64,000 nucleotides of DNA from Aeromonas encheleia. Its GTDB lineage: Bacteria; Pseudomonadota; Gammaproteobacteria; Enterobacterales; Aeromonadaceae. A program made the translations under genes and the position numbers. The stretch covers positions 3,057,001 to 3,121,000 of the forward strand of contig NZ_LR134376.1 in NCBI RefSeq assembly GCF_900637545.1, read 5' to 3'. The notes beneath the pieces were generated by a model. The model had not been told where the DNA came from. It was given only the letters and a program-made list of their open reading frames with translations, and did not search any database. Of the stretch, positions 27,103-36,061 are shown piece after piece. Positions within the stretch are counted from its first letter, which is position 1. The number at the start of each line of letters is the position of its first letter.

Positions 27103-27155
27103 ATGTTAGCCTGTCGCAGCAATCCTGGCTGTCACTCAAAGGCGGCTCTTTTAAG
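27103..27155 (-). promoter_or_regulatory. ExsA-type promoter of exsCEBA
   Basis: Reading minus, CTTAAAAGAGCC starts at 27155 and TAACAT starts at 27108, 47 bases later. This gives positive autoregulation of exsA through the exsC promoter, as known in Pseudomonas. Confidence 0.6.
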
Positions 27156-27170
27156 AAAAAAAGCCAGAAA

Positions 27171-27198
27171 AACAAAAAGGCGCCCGGGTGGGCGCCTT
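27171..27198 (-). terminator. Terminator of the aopN-aopD operon
   Basis: Reading minus, AAGGCGCCC/GGGCGCCTT stem and then TTTTTGTTTTT. It lies 15 bases after the aopD stop. Confidence 0.9.
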
Positions 27199-27212
27199 GA
27201 GCAACATCATGA

Positions 27213-28109
27213 TTATGCAACGCCGAATGCGGCTCGCATGGCCTGGTTATGGCTCTGGGCGTATTGCTGCATCATCTGCAACACATCCTTCATGAAGCCG
27301 CTGTTGAAGTTCATCTGATCTTCCACTTTCTGCTTCTGCGTCTGGGCCACGCTGGAACGCACCTCGTCTTCCTTGGCATCCGCCTGGGAGAACCCTTGGC
27401 TAACCTGAATGGAGCTATTGGCCATCTGGGTACCTCCTTGCAGCACGGTACTGACGAGCTGCTGGCGACTGTTGTTGGCATCAAACTTCTTGTTCAGGGT
27501 CTTCAGGGCCGCCTTGTCGTTACTGATCCTTGCAGTCAGCTCCTGTCCGGCATCCCCTATATCCAGGCCAGCCGCTTTCTTCATGTCCCCAAGCTGCTGT
27601 AGATCCTTCTGCCGACCTGTGATGTTAGCGTTGAGGGCCTTGTCCTGTTTGACGGCCTTGGCCGATTTGCTCATGGAGAAGCCTCCCATGACGGCCGAAA
27701 CTGCGGTCATCACCCCGGACACCACCGCCATGGCAATCATCAGCTTGGCGCCACTGCGCATCTCGTTCACCTGATCCTTCTGGGCGGAGATCACGGCCTG
27801 GTTCTCCATGTCCCGCTGCTGCAACCCCATCTCGCGGGCTCGGCGCGCCATCTCGAACAGCAGGCTCATGATGCTGAGAGTGCTATCGAGCTCTGAACTA
27901 CCCTTGGTCAGCAGACTCGCATCTAACCCCTGGCGCGGCCGGATCAACTCGGGCATAGCCTGAGATTGAGATCCTTTGACAGACTTGTTGTTACCCGCCT
28001 CATGGGTCGTCCGCTGGCCGGTAACGCCCTCCTTGCTCTGCACCCCATCATTGCCGGTGGGAGCGACATAGCTGCTACCCTGGGTGTTGTTGGTATTGAC
28101 ACTGCTCAT
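27213..28109 (-). CDS. aopD: AopD, minor translocator (SctB, YopD/PopD-like)
   Basis: A 298-aa pore subunit inserted into the host membrane with AopB. A hydrophobic segment lies at about residues 121-143 (KLMIAMAVVSGVMTAVSAVM). A C-terminal amphipathic helix is seen in FMKDVLQMMQQYAQSHNQAM, as in YopD. The N-terminal 50 residues are Ser/Asn/Gly-rich, fitting a secretion and chaperone-binding region (AcrH). Last gene of the operon; terminator follows. Confidence 0.93.
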   Translation of the reverse strand: MSSVNTNNTQGSSYVAPTGNDGVQSKEGVTGQRTTHEAGNNKSVKGSQSQAMPELIRPRQGLDASLLTKGSSELDSTLSIMSLLFEMARRAREMGLQQRDMENQAVISAQKDQVNEMRSGAKLMIAMAVVSGVMTAVSAVMGGFSMSKSAKAVKQDKALNANITGRQKDLQQLGDMKKAAGLDIGDAGQELTARISNDKAALKTLNKKFDANNSRQQLVSTVLQGGTQMANSSIQVSQGFSQADAKEDEVRSSVAQTQKQKVEDQMNFNSGFMKDVLQMMQQYAQSHNQAMRAAFGVA

Positions 28110-28121
28110 ATCGAACTCTCC

Positions 28122-29165
28122 TTAAATGGCTGCCGGTCTGCTGGCGAGGTTATTGAACATGGCCCCTCTGGCCGTGATCATCTGGAAGATCATCTCCATC
28201 ACTTGCTGGAACGCCTCCGTCATCTGGGACAGGGCCTCCTTGAGCTTGTCCATCACCCCCTCCAGCAAGGTCATTGCCTGACGGTTCTCCAGCAGATCCG
28301 CCTGCTTGGTCTGCAAGTGGGCCTGCATCGCACTGTCGACTGTCTTGGTCACGCCGCCGCTCACATCGAGCACTAGATCAGCCGCCTGGGTAGCGAATTT
28401 GACGGCTTTCGAGGCGGTACTCGCGGCGCTGGTTCCCAAGGTGACCACAACAGTGATAATGGCAATCAGAATCTCCGCAGCCATCATGATAGGCCCCAGA
28501 ATCTTCATATCCTCCGGGGAGATGCGACCATCCTCGGCGGCCTGCTGCACTGCCATATTGGCAATACCAACCGCACCACCGACGATCATCATGGCGCCGG
28601 CCGCAGCACCGATACCGGTGGCGATCATGATGGCCCCGAGAACGATGGAGGCGATGGCGCTGATCCAGCCGAAGATTTTGGCGGCCAGACCGGATTTCTT
28701 GGCTTTATCGGCGGCTTCCCCGGCCTCCTTCATCTTGGTCTGGTTTTCATCGATCTTTTTCAGGTTTTCGGCGCGAGCCCGCTCAATATCGGCCAGCTTC
28801 AATTTCTTCTGGGTCTGCTCCAGCTCGCTGGTCATCTTCCCCAGCTCGATCTCGAACTCTTCGGGAGAGGTAAAGGCCAGTTTGGTCAGCAGGGAGGAGT
28901 AGGCCAACAGCTTGGAGGCATTGGCCGCCCCCTGCTGGACCGTCTTCATCACTTGCCCCAGCTCCTGCTGCTGAGCAGGAGTCACCTGCTGATTGATACC
29001 AGGCTTGGGCTGCGGTAGATCCACCCCCTGACCCCGTCCCTCGCTTCTATTATTGAGCTCACCGGCCGCTACCTGGGTGGTCTGAGCGGTACCCTTGTTG
29101 TCCTCAACCAAGGGGAGCTGGGCCCCTCCGATGGGAAGAGGGCGATCACTGGTTATCGGATGCAT
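28122..29165 (-). CDS. aopB: AopB, major translocator (SctE, YopB/PopB-like)
   Basis: A 347-aa pore-forming translocator. Two hydrophobic hairpin segments (IASIVLGAIMIATGIGAAAG and AAEILIAIITVVVTLGTSAA) are separated by a short loop (EDGRISPEDMKI). They are flanked by coiled coils (ELEQTQKKLKLADIERARAE). It overlaps acrH by 20 bases and is 12 bases ahead of aopD. Confidence 0.95.
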   Translation of the reverse strand: MHPITSDRPLPIGGAQLPLVEDNKGTAQTTQVAAGELNNRSEGRGQGVDLPQPKPGINQQVTPAQQQELGQVMKTVQQGAANASKLLAYSSLLTKLAFTSPEEFEIELGKMTSELEQTQKKLKLADIERARAENLKKIDENQTKMKEAGEAADKAKKSGLAAKIFGWISAIASIVLGAIMIATGIGAAAGAMMIVGGAVGIANMAVQQAAEDGRISPEDMKILGPIMMAAEILIAIITVVVTLGTSAASTASKAVKFATQAADLVLDVSGGVTKTVDSAMQAHLQTKQADLLENRQAMTLLEGVMDKLKEALSQMTEAFQQVMEMIFQMITARGAMFNNLASRPAAI

Positions 29166-29643
29166 TCTGCATATCCTTTTTTGCTTTAACAGCTTCCAAC
29201 ATGATGCCGGCGCGGGTGGCTAACTCCGCCAGTTCAGGCTTTGCTGCCACCAACAATTGGGCCGAGTGGAAGCCACTCTCGGCCCCTTCGAGCTCTCCCA
29301 TCTGCAGGAGACACTCGGCGGCATGGAAGGGGAATCTGGGTTCCTGGAGATCCATCATGGCGCCATAGCTATAGCTATCGATGGCCAACTGGAATTGGCC
29401 CAGCGCCTGACGGCAAGCTCCCAGCCCCAGAAAGAAACGCGCCTCGTAATGATCCAGCACGCAGAGGGCCTGAAAGATCTTGTGTGCCTCGTCGTACTTG
29501 CCGGCGCGATACTGGTTGAAGCCCAGGGTGTAGAGCTGCTCCAACGTATCGCTGGACACCTCGTTGAGCATGGCGAGGGTGCCCCCATCCTGCAGGAAGG
29601 CCTCTACCGCCTGTTCGTCTACCTGAGTCATATCGTGTTCCAT
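29146..29643 (-). CDS. acrH: AcrH, TPR chaperone for AopB and AopD (LcrH/SycD)
   Basis: A 165-aa class II chaperone with three tetratricopeptide repeats (TLEQLYTLGFNQYRAGKYDE, ARFFLGLGACRQALGQFQLA, RFPFHAAECLLQMGELEGAE). It stabilises both translocators before secretion. The start is ATG 29643 with AGGAGCAGTA upstream; an in-frame ATG four codons later is possible. Confidence 0.95.
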   Translation of the reverse strand: MEHDMTQVDEQAVEAFLQDGGTLAMLNEVSSDTLEQLYTLGFNQYRAGKYDEAHKIFQALCVLDHYEARFFLGLGACRQALGQFQLAIDSYSYGAMMDLQEPRFPFHAAECLLQMGELEGAESGFHSAQLLVAAKPELAELATRAGIMLEAVKAKKDMQNASDNQ

Positions 29644-29658
29644 TACTGCTCCTGAGAA

Positions 29659-30777
29659 TTAAATAGCCTGAAGGATCTGTTGCATGACACTCTCGTATTT
29701 CTGGATAAAGCGATTAAGTGCCTCGATGACAGCGTTATAACGAGAGCTGATATCATTAAGCTCGGTGGTTTTTTGACTGAGCTTGTCATTAAGTGGCTTG
29801 GACCTATCATTGACCGTCGTCGCAAAATTGCTTAATGGATTATTATCTTTAGCGTACGCATAGGAATGGTTTACCTGACTTAAGGCACCGGTATCCTTCT
29901 TGGTCGACACCAAGAAATCTCTAGCCGACAAAAATACTGGTTTATCGTTTCTCAAATCGGCTAACTCTGCTCTTAACTTGGTTCGGTACTCCTCACTAGA
30001 AATACCTAACTCACCGGCTTCATGATTCACAACACTGTTAACGTCAGCATCCCCTGTAACCAACAGGGCGTTTTTTCTTTCAATGGCAATCTCTTTCAGT
30101 AATTGATACTGAGGGTTATATTGACCATTCGCATCCTTCTTGACAAATTCCGCATGACTGCCGTAGCCATAAAGCTTATAGTCAAAAATATCTGTCCCTT
30201 TCCTGCCAACCTGCACGGTACCACTATGCTGCTGTGCTGTGCTTATTTCTGACTGTATGATCGAATATATTCTCAGCTCGGCGGTCAGCCTGCCCACGTC
30301 ATTCTTAAGCACATCCCGCTTATTGCTATGGTTATTCATGGTGTCAAGAAACACCCCAATAACATCATCATCAATACGGTCAGGTGTGAGTGAGAAATGG
30401 GTCACAGCCAAAAATTCTCGCAGAGAATAACTCGTCTTCCCTGCGGCAGCGGCATCAGTGATTATTTTCTTGAATTGCTCAAAGCCCGCCTTTATTTGGC
30501 TATCATATTGCCCACCAGGATTTACAGAATCGGCAGGCATAAAATAGGCAAGCACTTTTTTTAATAGCTCTTCGTCGTCACTCACCACTTTATCTGTAAA
30601 TTTCGCGCTATCTATTTTTTGATCATAGGTGGCGGTGATTTTTATTTTTTTCTCTTTGAGAGAATCAACTAAATCCTTTAATAAAGTTGACTTTCCACCT
30701 TGTAGATCATCCAACTTGACTTTGCCAAGATCAGACAGAAATATTTGGGGGTCTTTGTTATATGAGCTGATTTCCAT
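29659..30777 (-). CDS. acrV: AcrV, needle-tip protein (SctA, LcrV/PcrV-like)
   Basis: A 372-aa V-antigen that caps the needle and scaffolds the translocon. The long coiled coil is split: the N-terminal helix lies after the first strands, and the C-terminal helix is ELNDISSRYNAVIEALNRFI with QKYESVMQQILQAI at the end. The central variable globular part includes DIFDYKLYGYGSHAEFVKK. Coding composition is more A+T-rich than flanking genes, a feature also of tip proteins exposed to immune selection. It lies between acrG and acrH as in Yersinia and Pseudomonas. Confidence 0.95.
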   Translation of the reverse strand: MEISSYNKDPQIFLSDLGKVKLDDLQGGKSTLLKDLVDSLKEKKIKITATYDQKIDSAKFTDKVVSDDEELLKKVLAYFMPADSVNPGGQYDSQIKAGFEQFKKIITDAAAAGKTSYSLREFLAVTHFSLTPDRIDDDVIGVFLDTMNNHSNKRDVLKNDVGRLTAELRIYSIIQSEISTAQQHSGTVQVGRKGTDIFDYKLYGYGSHAEFVKKDANGQYNPQYQLLKEIAIERKNALLVTGDADVNSVVNHEAGELGISSEEYRTKLRAELADLRNDKPVFLSARDFLVSTKKDTGALSQVNHSYAYAKDNNPLSNFATTVNDRSKPLNDKLSQKTTELNDISSRYNAVIEALNRFIQKYESVMQQILQAI

Positions 30778-30786
30778 CGCTATATC

Positions 30787-31074
30787 CTATATTACCAAAC
30801 CGCGCATCATGGCCGGGCGTCTGGGGCGGACTCCGTTATTCGTTTCTGGTGGGGAAAGCTGGCGGCGGCGATAAAGCTCACCCAACAACTCCTGCTCAGC
30901 CTGTGACTTTTCTGACACTGAGCCCTCTGCAAACAACAAGCTGGTCACCTGCGGGCTGATATCGAGGGCGTTCCACATCTCGTTCAATAAGGCTGTACGA
31001 TGATCACTGTCTCTGATGGCCAGTTCCGCCTTCGCAATCGCCTCGTCATGCTCGCTACCTTGGTGCTCCTTCAT
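30787..31074 (-). CDS. acrG: AcrG, cytoplasmic chaperone/regulator for AcrV (LcrG/PcrG)
   Basis: A 95-aa LcrG-family protein. It binds AcrV and restrains secretion until contact. Helices: AIAKAELAIRDSDHRTALLN and MWNALDISPQVTSLLFAEGS. ATG 31074 is chosen as GGAGG lies four bases upstream; an in-frame ATG ten codons earlier has no SD. It is 9 bases from acrV. Confidence 0.88.
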   Translation of the reverse strand: MKEHQGSEHDEAIAKAELAIRDSDHRTALLNEMWNALDISPQVTSLLFAEGSVSEKSQAEQELLGELYRRRQLSPPETNNGVRPRRPAMMRGLVI

Positions 31075-31113
31075 CTTGCCTCCTATTTTATTTTCGGGTG
31101 CCAATCGTTCCTA

Positions 31114-31554
31114 TCAAGAGAGGTCGTTGTTTTGTTGTTTTCTCATGGATGTCAATGAGATAACCTCCGCCACATCGAGTGAAAACCAGCCAGGCAGGGG
31201 CTCTGTCGCCCCGGCCCAGCGACGGTAGAAACGGGCAAGCCGCTCACCGCTCAAGGTGCTGCCATTGAGCACGCTGACATTGCCGTACAGGTGGAAACCG
31301 CCCCCCAGCACGGCAAAACCGGCTTGAGCCAAGAGATACAGGGCAGAGAAGGGATTGATCAGCCCCTGCCTGGCATGAGCCCTCTCGATAAGCACAATCC
31401 AGATGCGTCGCTCCGACGGCTCGACGCGCCAGGCGACCCGGAGGCCGGCATGCTCGAAGACATGCCCCAGCGGGATCGGAGTGCTGCACAGGGTATGCCT
31501 GGCGCAGGCTATTCCCCGCGCTTCAAACCAGGGCAACAGAGGATCGCGGGTCAC
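31114..31554 (-). CDS. acrR: AcrR, LcrR-like protein of unknown role
   Basis: A 146-aa protein, the same length as Yersinia LcrR, starting with GTG at 31554 that overlaps the acrD stop (GTGA). Motifs: [38 protein letters not shown] and [15 protein letters not shown]. In Yersinia LcrR is needed for normal LcrG levels; its molecular role is unclear. It is not the TetR repressor of the same name in E. coli. Confidence 0.83.
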   Translation of the reverse strand: MTRDPLLPWFEARGIACARHTLCSTPIPLGHVFEHAGLRVAWRVEPSERRIWIVLIERAHARQGLINPFSALYLLAQAGFAVLGGGFHLYGNVSVLNGSTLSGERLARFYRRWAGATEPLPGWFSLDVAEVISLTSMRKQQNNDLS

Positions 31555-33668
31555 AGGCAGACCCTCCCCAGCGGCTGGATGTTGATCTGCTGGGTCAGCT
31601 CCTGATAGGAGAGTACCGGCAGGGCGTGATAGTCCCCTTCGATGAGCTTGCGCACATAGCGGCGAATATCCATGGAGACGATGAGTACCGGCTTGTTCTG
31701 CATCTGGGCCAGATCCCCCACGGTATGGCGGACCTGATCCAGAAAGCCCTGGGTCACGGTAGGATCGAGCGCCAGGTAGCTGCCGGCACTGGTCTGGCGG
31801 ATACCGCCCCGGATCTGCTCCTCCACCTGCTGATCGAGTAGGTAGGCGGGCAGGATGTTGTTGCCGTTCGCGTACTTGTAGCAGATGTAGCGTTTGAGAC
31901 TGCTGCGGATGTACTCGGTGAGCTGCACCACGTCTTTCTCCTTCTGGCCCCACTCCACCATGGCCTCCAGGATGGCCCGCATGTTGCGGATCGAAATGTC
32001 CTCTCCCACCAGTCGTTGCAGGATCTCGGTCATCCGCTGCAACGGGATGATGCGTTGCGCCTCCTTGACCAGCTCGCCATAGCTCCCCTCCATCTGCTCG
32101 AGCAGATACCGGGTCTCCTGAATGCCGATAAAGTCTTCGGCATATTCGCGCAGCACATGGGAGAGGTGCCAGGTCACCACCTGATCTGTGGTGAGTGCCG
32201 CCAGACGGGATTTTTCGAGCCGCTCCCGGTGTTCATTGGCCACCCACAAGGTGGTCTGCCCCGGTAATAGCGGTGCCCCTTCCTCATAGGGGATCCCCAG
32301 CAGATCGAGCTGGGAGGCATTCTCCTGCACCAGCTGATGACCCGGTCGCAGCAGACCGCGAGCCACCGGCACCTCCTGCAGCTGGATCAGATATTCCCCA
32401 GGCCCGATCCCCTCGTTGAAGCGCAGATGGATGCCGGGGAACGGCACCCCGAGATCGAGATAGAGTGCCCGCCGCACCCGCACCAGTTCTTCATTGAGGG
32501 CTATCGCCTCCAGATCGGCCTGCAAGGCGGCATCCACATCGATCAGCAGGGGCACCGTCATGGCAAACTCCTCCTTCTCGCCGAGCTTGCCTCTGGGCTT
32601 GCCGCCCGGTTTGGGCTTGCTGCGCGCCGCTGGCGCGCCGGCCCCCTGAGCCAGCACAGTAGGCAAGTCCTGACTGTTGCCGCTCTGCTCCTTGCGCTGG
32701 CGCAGCCCGATGAAGTAGCCGCCCGCCGTCACCACGGCGGCCAGGGTGAAGAAGGTCACCATGGGGAAGCCCGGTATCAAGCCGAACAGCAGCAACAACA
32801 TGCCACCGATCAGCAGCGCCTTGGGCTGGGCCACCACCTGGGCGCCGATGTCGGTACCCAGGTCGGATGACTCCTCAGATGAGACCCTTGTGACTATGAT
32901 TCCTGCGGTGATGGCGATCAGCAGCGCTGGCACTTGGGAGACCATGCCGTCCCCCACCGTCAGGATGGAATACAGCTGAAGCGCATCGGCCGCCGACAGC
33001 CCCTTCTGGGTCACCCCTATGGTGACGCCCCCCAGGATGTTGACGAAGATGATGATGAGGCCCGCGATCGCGTCCCCCTTCACAAACTTCATGGCGCCAT
33101 CCATAGAGCCAAACATCTGACTCTCCTTCTCGATGACCCCGCGCCTATCCCTGGCCTCGTGCACGTCTATCACTCCGGCGCGCATGTCACCGTCGATGCT
33201 CATCTGCTTGCCGGGCATGGCATCGAGGGAGAAGCGGGCACTGACTTCCGCCACCCGCTCCGAGCCCTTGGTGATCACTAGGAACTGGACGATGGTGATG
33301 ATGAGGAAGATGACGATCCCCACCACCAGATTGCCCCCCACCACGAAGTTGCCGAAGGTGTAGACGATCTGGCCGGCATCGGCCTGCAGCAGGATCATCC
33401 GGGTGGTGCTCACCGAGAGCGCGAGCCGGAACAGGGTGGTGATCAGCAACACCGCCGGAAAGGCGGAGAACTGCAGGGGGGAGTTGATGTAGACCGCCAT
33501 CATCAACAGCACCACTGAGATGGTCATGTTGATGGCGATGAGGATATCCAGGGCCACCGGCGGCAGCGGCAAGACCATCATGAAGACGATGGCAAGCAGC
33601 AGCACCGCCAGCATGATGTCCTTGCGCTCGCCTATCCGGCGCAGCAGCTCAAGGGAGCGTTGATTCAT
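31551..33668 (-). CDS. acrD: AcrD, major export gate (SctV, LcrD/YscV-like)
   Basis: A 705-aa FHIPEP-family protein (LcrD is 704 aa). The N-terminal half has eight TMs (from [20 protein letters not shown]) with the conserved loop [21 protein letters not shown] linker rich in Lys/Gly ([18 protein letters not shown]) leads to the C-terminal cytoplasmic ring-forming domain that receives chaperone-substrate complexes. ATG 33668 ([17 protein letters not shown]) overlaps the end of ascY by 20 bases. It is not the AcrD efflux pump of E. coli. Confidence 0.96.
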   Translation of the reverse strand: MNQRSLELLRRIGERKDIMLAVLLLAIVFMMVLPLPPVALDILIAINMTISVVLLMMAVYINSPLQFSAFPAVLLITTLFRLALSVSTTRMILLQADAGQIVYTFGNFVVGGNLVVGIVIFLIITIVQFLVITKGSERVAEVSARFSLDAMPGKQMSIDGDMRAGVIDVHEARDRRGVIEKESQMFGSMDGAMKFVKGDAIAGLIIIFVNILGGVTIGVTQKGLSAADALQLYSILTVGDGMVSQVPALLIAITAGIIVTRVSSEESSDLGTDIGAQVVAQPKALLIGGMLLLLFGLIPGFPMVTFFTLAAVVTAGGYFIGLRQRKEQSGNSQDLPTVLAQGAGAPAARSKPKPGGKPRGKLGEKEEFAMTVPLLIDVDAALQADLEAIALNEELVRVRRALYLDLGVPFPGIHLRFNEGIGPGEYLIQLQEVPVARGLLRPGHQLVQENASQLDLLGIPYEEGAPLLPGQTTLWVANEHRERLEKSRLAALTTDQVVTWHLSHVLREYAEDFIGIQETRYLLEQMEGSYGELVKEAQRIIPLQRMTEILQRLVGEDISIRNMRAILEAMVEWGQKEKDVVQLTEYIRSSLKRYICYKYANGNNILPAYLLDQQVEEQIRGGIRQTSAGSYLALDPTVTQGFLDQVRHTVGDLAQMQNKPVLIVSMDIRRYVRKLIEGDYHALPVLSYQELTQQINIQPLGRVCL

Positions 33669-34005
33669 TCTGCTCTTCCAGTTCGAGATAATGTTGATAG
33701 GCGAAACGGGCTTCATCGAGTCGTCCTGCCAGCTGGCAGGCCCGGCTGCGGCAGAGCCAGAGCGCCCCATCGGCATCCCCGTCCCGCATCAGGCGCTCGG
33801 CGTGGCTCAATGCCTCCTCTCCCTTCTCCGATCTGAGCAGGGCCACCAGCAGGGCGCGCCGTCCGGCCTGATGCTCGGGGTGAAGCTGCAGCAGGGCGGC
33901 AAGCAGGGTGCAGGCCCGATCGGGATGGCCATACTGCAGGTGCAGCCAACCGGTGAGCAGCAGCAAGTCCTGCTGCCGTGACGAGAGGGTCATGGTCATG
34001 GTCAT
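33649..34005 (-). CDS. ascY: AscY, TPR chaperone for AscX
   Basis: A 118-aa YscY homologue (114 aa) that forms a complex with AscX and AcrD. The TPR core is [20 protein letters not shown] and then [28 protein letters not shown]. The first eleven bases repeat MTMTMT; any of the three ATGs (34005, 33999, 33993) could be used, the third matching the Yersinia length best. Confidence 0.9.
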   Translation of the reverse strand: MTMTMTLSSRQQDLLLLTGWLHLQYGHPDRACTLLAALLQLHPEHQAGRRALLVALLRSEKGEEALSHAERLMRDGDADGALWLCRSRACQLAGRLDEARFAYQHYLELEEQNESTLP

Positions 34006-34367
34006 ACCTTGTGCAACAGATGAAGGGTCATCTGCATTAGTTGTTCATCCAGATGCATCTGCTCAAGCAGACTGGCGGCAGCCTGCAACTCGGCCGACTG
34101 CCCGCCGGCCAGGGTCGCCCGCAGTCCCTGCATCGCCTGGTTGAAGTCCCGCGGTCGCAGCAGCTCGTGAAAGCCGCAGGCGGGAGCAGCAAAGTCGAGC
34201 AGTGCCCGCTCCGCCAGACGCTCGGGGTAGAGGCGGTTGATATGGGGCTCGATGGACTGGCCGTCCGGCAGCAGGGCATAGCGCCCCGGCAGGCTCTGCT
34301 CCTGCTCGTCGAGCGTGATGGCGCTGAGCTGCTCGATACCGATATGCGCGGCGGTGATGCGGCTCAT
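34002..34367 (-). CDS. ascX: AscX, early secreted T3SS protein
   Basis: A 121-aa YscX homologue (122 aa). It is an export-apparatus-associated early substrate required for secretion, bound to AscY. Motifs: [20 protein letters not shown] and the C-terminal [20 protein letters not shown]. Both ends overlap the neighbouring genes by four bases. Confidence 0.92.
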   Translation of the reverse strand: MSRITAAHIGIEQLSAITLDEQEQSLPGRYALLPDGQSIEPHINRLYPERLAERALLDFAAPACGFHELLRPRDFNQAMQGLRATLAGGQSAELQAAASLLEQMHLDEQLMQMTLHLLHKV

Positions 34368-34735
34368 GAGGCCAGTACCTCATGTTGCAACCGGGTCAGG
34401 GTACGCAGCGCCTGATGGAGCAGCGGCAAGGTGAGTGCCCGCTCATCCAGGGTGACAAACAGGATCAACTGATCCTCTGCCAGCCAGCCTGCCCGTACCG
34501 GCAAGGCCGGTGCCTGTGCCGCCGCCGTGAGGGTCATGGCCCTCCTGATCGCATCATCGCTCCGATGCCACGGCAGGCTGCGGGCCAACCAGAGGCTCAA
34601 CTGCCCCTGATGGCGTTCCAGTTGCAAGGTACCGCTCTGCTCCAGCTCAAGCTGGAGCAGGTGGTGGGGGTTGTCCCCGATGGCAATTCCCAGATCCTGG
34701 CAAAACTGCACCAGCAGGGGTTCAATCCAGTTCAT
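34364..34735 (-). CDS. acr2: Acr2, SycN-like chaperone for AopN
   Basis: A 123-aa CesT-fold protein (SycN is 123 aa) that pairs with AscB on AopN. The start [17 protein letters not shown] is diagnostic, followed by [20 protein letters not shown]. Coupled by ATGA to acr1 and ascX. Pcr2 in Pseudomonas is the equivalent. Confidence 0.9.
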   Translation of the reverse strand: MNWIEPLLVQFCQDLGIAIGDNPHHLLQLELEQSGTLQLERHQGQLSLWLARSLPWHRSDDAIRRAMTLTAAAQAPALPVRAGWLAEDQLILFVTLDERALTLPLLHQALRTLTRLQHEVLAS

Positions 34736-35013
34736 AAAGGATCTCCAGACAGCTCATCCTCTTCCCGCTCAATGGCGTTATCGAGCGCCCCCTGGCAACA
34801 CTGCAACAGGTTCTGGCGCTGCTCCTCTTCGCTGAACAGCTCCACCGGCAACAGGCGGATCAACCGCTTCAGCTCCTGATAGAGCAGCACCTGCTCGCGG
34901 CACACCGTCAGCTCGAGCGCCACGCCTACCTGCTCCACATCCCGCACGCTGGCCCAACGTTTCTCGACCAGCGCGATCAGGTCTCCCATCAGATCAGAAG
35001 GCCCGTATGCCAT
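34732..35013 (-). CDS. acr1: Acr1, TyeA-like gatekeeper partner
   Basis: A 93-aa TyeA homologue (92 aa) that binds the C-terminus of AopN to block effector release before host contact. Motifs: [20 protein letters not shown] and [20 protein letters not shown]. It overlaps aopN by 20 bases; in some bacteria the two are fused, here they are separate frames. Confidence 0.92.
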   Translation of the reverse strand: MAYGPSDLMGDLIALVEKRWASVRDVEQVGVALELTVCREQVLLYQELKRLIRLLPVELFSEEEQRQNLLQCCQGALDNAIEREEDELSGDPL

Positions 35014-35872
35014 GGGCCGACCCCTCCTTCACCCGTTGCCACAGCTCGTCAACCTGAGCCGAGAGGGTATTGAGCAGTCGTAGCTTGTGCATGTCGCTCA
35101 TCACCCGCTCCAACTTGACCGGGTCGAGCCAGCGCTGCTGGGTATCGAGGTCGGCGCTCAGCGCCTTCATCATGAAACCGGTGACTTTTTCCAGCGCACC
35201 GTTACCAAAACGGCTGTGAATATCGCGCCAAGCGGCCGAGAGGGCGCGGTAGTCCTGCACCGCATCCCGGTAGAGGTCCCGCAGATCCTGCTCAGCCCCG
35301 ACCCCTTGCCTGGCCGCCTCGGCCGCCGGGCCGCTGATGCGGGCCCCCAGCACTATGGCGGTGCCCTGCTCTTCGGCCAGCTTGGCCAGCGCCTGCTCGA
35401 TCAGGGCGAGGGTCCCCTGCAGCTCGGGCCGCCCCGCCAGTGCATTGCGGGCCTGGCAGAGCGCCTCGAACTGTTCGCTCACCTCCCCCGAGAAGCTCTC
35501 GAGATAAGCCAACAGTTGGGAGAGGTTGGCCAGTCGGCCACTGCCAAGGTGGCTGACCATCTCCTTGATCTTCTGCTGGCGCTCAAGCCCGGGCACCTTC
35601 TCCAGGTAATCCCCCACCAGCTCCTCGAGCTCGCTGATCCTGGCGTGGCTATCGCTCAGCTTGCGTTTGGTCAATGAGATCTCGGAGCGCTCGGAGAAGA
35701 CGAAGGTCAGCTCTTCGGCGGCATCGGCCAGAGACTGGGCCGCGCTGGCCAGCACGACTCGCTCTCCCTGAAACTGGCCACCCTGCTGGGGGACCGAGCG
35801 GGGGGTGGCCTCAGCCGCACGCGGTTCTGGCTGAGTGGTAGAGGCATAGGGGTTGCTCTGGATAATGGCCAT
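34994..35872 (-). CDS. aopN: AopN, secretion gatekeeper (SctW, YopN/PopN-like)
   Basis: A 292-aa secreted plug that prevents effector export until contact. An N-terminal secretion and chaperone-binding region (MAIIQSNPYASTTQPEPRAA) is followed by an HrpJ-type helical domain (LGSGRLANLSQLLAYLESFS, then LKSALSADLD-like ALSADLDTQQRWLDPVKLE). ATG 35872 lies five bases after GGGAG; a GTG two codons upstream is an alternative. First gene of a twelve-gene operon. Confidence 0.93.
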   Translation of the reverse strand: MAIIQSNPYASTTQPEPRAAEATPRSVPQQGGQFQGERVVLASAAQSLADAAEELTFVFSERSEISLTKRKLSDSHARISELEELVGDYLEKVPGLERQQKIKEMVSHLGSGRLANLSQLLAYLESFSGEVSEQFEALCQARNALAGRPELQGTLALIEQALAKLAEEQGTAIVLGARISGPAAEAARQGVGAEQDLRDLYRDAVQDYRALSAAWRDIHSRFGNGALEKVTGFMMKALSADLDTQQRWLDPVKLERVMSDMHKLRLLNTLSAQVDELWQRVKEGSAHGIRAF

Positions 35873-35908
35873 GGACACTCCCGTGACAAATGGATTGACG
35901 ATGGCGGC

Positions 35909-35961
35909 ATTATAAAAATTGCCCCCCGTCGCCTATGCCAAAATCAGCCGTGAATTTTTAG
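35909..35961 (-). promoter_or_regulatory. ExsA-type promoter of the aopN operon
   Basis: Reading minus, CTAAAAATTCACGGC starts at 35961 and a consensus -10 TATAAT starts at 35914, 47 bases later. No good -35 hexamer lies between them, as in activator-dependent promoters. Confidence 0.68.
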
Positions 35962-35979
35962 CCCGCCCCCAACCATTTT

Positions 35980-36032
35980 CTAAAAAGTCCCGACTCGCGC
36001 TGAAATCCCGACGTGTCGGCATCGCCTATAGT
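35980..36032 (+). promoter_or_regulatory. ExsA-type promoter of the ascN operon
   Basis: CTAAAAAGTCCCGAC starts at 35980 and TATAGT starts at 36027, 47 bases later. It lies back to back with the aopN promoter, so one 170-base region drives both halves of the machine. Confidence 0.66.
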
Positions 36033-36061
36033 GGCCACCAGTTTCACTATCGCCGATCCCT

